A stretch of 64,000 nt of DNA from an uncultured Alistipes sp. (GTDB lineage: Bacteria; Bacteroidota; Bacteroidia; Bacteroidales; Rikenellaceae): NCBI GenBank assembly GCA_900542505.1, contig UQNV01000004.1, forward strand, positions 1-64,000, read 5' to 3'. Below are positions 62,003 to 64,000 of the stretch, piece by piece. The stretch's first letter is position 1. Each line of letters starts with the position of its first letter. Below the pieces are notes generated by a model. The model was not told the DNA's origin. It was given only the letters and a program-made list of their open reading frames with translations, and did no database searches. A program made the position numbers and the translations under genes.

Positions 62003-63208
62003 TTATCGGTCGATGACGCCCGAGCCGACGAGCTCCTCGCCGTCGTACCAGGCGGCGAACTGGCCCGGGGTGATGCCCCGCTGCGGCTCGTCGAAGAGGA
62101 TGAAGCCGCCCTCGTCGCGGACGTAGAGCGTGGCATCCTGAAGCGGCTGGCGGTAGCGTATCCGCACGCGGAAGCGGCCGCTCCGGCCCGGGGCGAGTTC
62201 CCGCGTGGGGTTGACCCAGTGCATCTCTTCGGGGCGGATGTGCAGCGCGTGGCGGTAGAGGCCCGGATGGGCATCGCCTTCGCCGACATAGATGACGTTC
62301 TGTTCGACGTCGGTGGCCAGGATGAAGAGCGATTCCCGGCGGCCGCCGATGCCGAGCCCCTTGCGCTGGCCGATGGTATAGAAGTGGGCGCCGTTGTGTT
62401 CGCCGATTTTCTTGCCGTCGCGCACGGTGTAGTGCCACGGCTCGGCCAGGGCCGCAAGCTGTTCGGTCGTGGGTTCGGTGCCGGGGGCGGGAGGGGTAGG
62501 CCGGCCGGCGTATTTGGGCCACTCGGCGCGTATTTCGTGGACGTTGCCCCGCCGTGCGGCCAGCTTCTGCTGGAGGAAGAGCGGCAGGTCGACCTTGCCC
62601 ACGAAGCAGATTCCCTGCGAATCCTTGCGCTTGGCGGTGGCCAGCCCCTGCTCGGCGGCGATACGCCGCACCTCGGGTTTGAGCAGCCCGCCTACGGGGA
62701 AGAGCGCCGGGCGCAGCTGCTCCTGCGAGAGCTGGCAGAGGAAGTAGCTCTGGTCCTTGCCCGGGTCGCTGCCCGCAAGCAGCCGCCATGTCGTGCCGCC
62801 GTCGGCGCGCACCTCCTCGGCCTTGCGGCAGTAGTGGCCCGTGGCGACGTAGTCGGCCCCCAGGCGGAAGGCCTCCTTCATGAAGACGTCGAACTTGATT
62901 TCGCGGTTGCAGAGCACGTCGGGATTGGGTGTGCGGCCCCGCTCGTACTCCGAGAACATGTAGTCGACCACCCGCCGGCGGTATTCGGCCGAGAGGTCCG
63001 TCACGTGGAGCGGAATGTCGAGCCGGCGCGCGACCAGCTCGGCGAAGAGGCGGTCGTCGTGCCACGGGCAGTCGCCCTCGAGTGTGCCCGTGGTGTCGTG
63101 CCAGTTAATCATGAAGAGTCCCACCACGTCGTATCCCTGCTGCTTGAGCAGGTAGGCGGCTACCGACGAATCGACGCCGCCCGAGAGTCCTATTACAACA
63201 CGTTTCAT
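62003..63208 (-). CDS. mnmA: tRNA-specific 2-thiouridylase MnmA
   Basis: This 401-residue enzyme has the PP-loop SGGVDSS (9-15), the catalytic Cys100 in PDVLCNREIKF and the second Cys201 in GICFVG, and a C-terminal beta-barrel tRNA-binding domain. It makes s2U34 in tRNAs for Lys, Glu and Gln. Sulfur normally reaches it through a cysteine desulfurase relay; sufE lies three genes downstream in the same run. An insertion around APGTEPTTEQLAALAEPWHY lies between the domains and is not in all family members. It overlaps the upstream gene by 4 bases. Confidence 0.95.
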   Translation of the reverse strand: MKRVVIGLSGGVDSSVAAYLLKQQGYDVVGLFMINWHDTTGTLEGDCPWHDDRLFAELVARRLDIPLHVTDLSAEYRRRVVDYMFSEYERGRTPNPDVLCNREIKFDVFMKEAFRLGADYVATGHYCRKAEEVRADGGTTWRLLAGSDPGKDQSYFLCQLSQEQLRPALFPVGGLLKPEVRRIAAEQGLATAKRKDSQGICFVGKVDLPLFLQQKLAARRGNVHEIRAEWPKYAGRPTPPAPGTEPTTEQLAALAEPWHYTVRDGKKIGEHNGAHFYTIGQRKGLGIGGRRESLFILATDVEQNVIYVGEGDAHPGLYRHALHIRPEEMHWVNPTRELAPGRSGRFRVRIRYRQPLQDATLYVRDEGGFILFDEPQRGITPGQFAAWYDGEELVGSGVIDR

Positions 63209-64000
63209 CTTTGCTGTCGTTCGAGTGTTTCGACGAGGAGCCCCGTCAGGTCGAGCCCGGGCTCCGTGAAGAGGCGCGAGGTGTCGGCTCCGAGCAGCTC
63301 GAGCACCCGCATCAGGTTGTAGCCCGTGGCGTAGAAGTAGGTCGTCCGCACCGGGTCGTCGAGCCAGGTGTCCTGCTCGGTATAGATGCCCAGGCGGAGG
63401 CCGGTCGTGGCCTCGACGTAGCGGGCCGTCCCCTCCATCAGTTCGTAGAGGCGTTCGGCCTCGACCATCCGTGGGTCGTTGTAGCGGAGCATCCGTTCGT
63501 GGCGCTCGGCGCGGGTGTCGAGGTAGAGGCGGAGGCAGGAGTCGCGGCGTGCGGTGTCGCCGGCCGCAAGAGCAGCGCGCAGCGCCTCGTTTTCGCGGTC
63601 AATCAGTCTGCGCAGCCAGTCCGTACCCTGGTAGTGGCGGCGGAAGGGGCCCTGCGGAAAGTCGAGGCAGTGCTGCTCGAACTCACGCACGAACTCGGGG
63701 TGCATCAGCTGGAAGCCGTGGGTGTACTCGTGAAGCGCCATGAGCGCCCAGGCCTCGTCGGAATCGGTCCCGGCGACGAACTGCGCCGTGGTCTCGGGCG
63801 AGCTGCAGAGCAGGACGGGCGAGCGGTAGTCGAAGCGGGTCGAATCGTCGAACGTGAGGCACGTATGCATGTGGAAGGGGAGCGAATCCACGCGGGCGCA
63901 CTTGTAGATGCTCAAACCCTCCTCTTCGTGCATCGGGCGGCACGCCAGCCTGTCGCGGAGGGTCCGGGTCGGGTTTACGGCATAGCAGACCGAGTCGGTG
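63205..64000 (-). CDS. Putative zincin (HExxH) protein, 5' end outside window
   Basis: The frame is open from the window end (TDSVCYAVNPTRTLRDRLACRP...), so the ATG at 63933 need not be the start; about 264 residues are visible. The motif ALMALHEYTHGFQL (HExxH) and a later LYELMEGTARYVEA, with Glu in the helix pattern E-x-x-A, fit a gluzincin-type zinc site. The rest is Arg/Glu/Leu-rich and helical. It resembles no peptidase family that I recognise; lipoprotein status cannot be judged without the N-terminus. It overlaps mnmA by 4 bases, so it may be the head of, or within, the eight-gene run. Confidence 0.7.
   Translation of the reverse strand, partial: TDSVCYAVNPTRTLRDRLACRPMHEEEGLSIYKCARVDSLPFHMHTCLTFDDSTRFDYRSPVLLCSSPETTAQFVAGTDSDEAWALMALHEYTHGFQLMHPEFVREFEQHCLDFPQGPFRRHYQGTDWLRRLIDRENEALRAALAAGDTARRDSCLRLYLDTRAERHERMLRYNDPRMVEAERLYELMEGTARYVEATTGLRLGIYTEQDTWLDDPVRTTYFYATGYNLMRVLELLGADTSRLFTEPGLDLTGLLVETLERQQR

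Noticed and set aside
59397-63065. A single 1222-codon open frame on the minus strand
   Set aside because: Only the last 523 codons encode the PafA-like protein; the rest lies antisense or out of frame to GSCFA and mnmA and is Pro/Arg/Gly-rich, typical of GC-rich shadow frames.
1-64000. tRNA, rRNA, CRISPR, phage or conjugative-element genes
   Set aside because: I scanned gaps and found no cloverleaf-like sequence, spaced direct repeats, integrase or relaxase; the only mobile element is the single IS.

Overview
The window is a GC-rich chromosomal segment from a gut member of the Bacteroidales, most likely Alistipes or a close relative in the Rikenellaceae. The grounds are the SusC/SusD pairs, the many LES-type lipoproteins, the Bacteroidetes promoters (TTTG, about 19 bp, TAnnTTTG), the lack of Shine-Dalgarno dependence, and families largely confined to this phylum (GSCFA, DUF2851, DUF1735, TRL-like). 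No rRNA, tRNA, CRISPR or phage genes were seen. The assignment is inference; no marker gene was searched.

Region 1 (1-6.9 kb) holds the end of a surface protein, a flavodiiron protein, a FabK/nitronate monooxygenase-like enzyme, a nucleoid-associated protein and an RluA-type pseudouridine synthase. Region 2 (6.9-32.4 kb) is a host-glycan locus. A GH29 fucosidase diverges from a two-gene GH20 hexosaminidase operon. Two tandem, syntenic utilisation cassettes follow, each reading SusC, SusD, GH18 endoglycosidase, LamG lipoprotein, discoidin-type lipoprotein. The GH18 enzymes would release glycans from glycoproteins at the surface, SusC/D would import them, and GH20 and GH29 would trim GlcNAc and fucose. 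The cassettes share a perfectly identical 335-bp stretch in susC and an identical start region with a small overlapping leader ORF. They are separated by a frameshifted IS1182-like element. The last gene of cassette 1 is frameshifted; its partner in cassette 2 is intact.

Region 3 (32.5-45.9 kb) is housekeeping and redox metabolism: GNAT, Hsp20, the lactate-oxidation operon lutABC, CutC with a transglutaminase-like lipoprotein, an EFR1-type flavodoxin-ferredoxin, a nitroreductase-like lipoprotein, a Nudix hydrolase, a cysteine desulfidase-type enzyme, Kdo transferase WaaA, YraN and peptidase E. Region 4 (46-53 kb) holds acpP-fabF-rnc-radC and glyS, a 44-residue membrane peptide, ruvX, def, a TRL lipoprotein and a hypothetical lipoprotein.

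Region 5 (53-64 kb, minus strand) holds a small outer-membrane barrel, pyruvate phosphate dikinase and a tightly packed run of eight genes: a zincin-like protein (cut by the window end), mnmA, GSCFA, a PafA-like phosphatase, sufE, sufT-like, a short DUF2851 protein and an endonuclease/exonuclease/phosphatase (EEP)-fold protein. In this run both the PafA-like and the EEP-like proteins keep their family framework but have lost most catalytic or metal-binding residues. Two apparent pseudoenzymes beside the sulfur-transfer genes sufE, sufT and mnmA are, in my view, the most unusual feature of the window.
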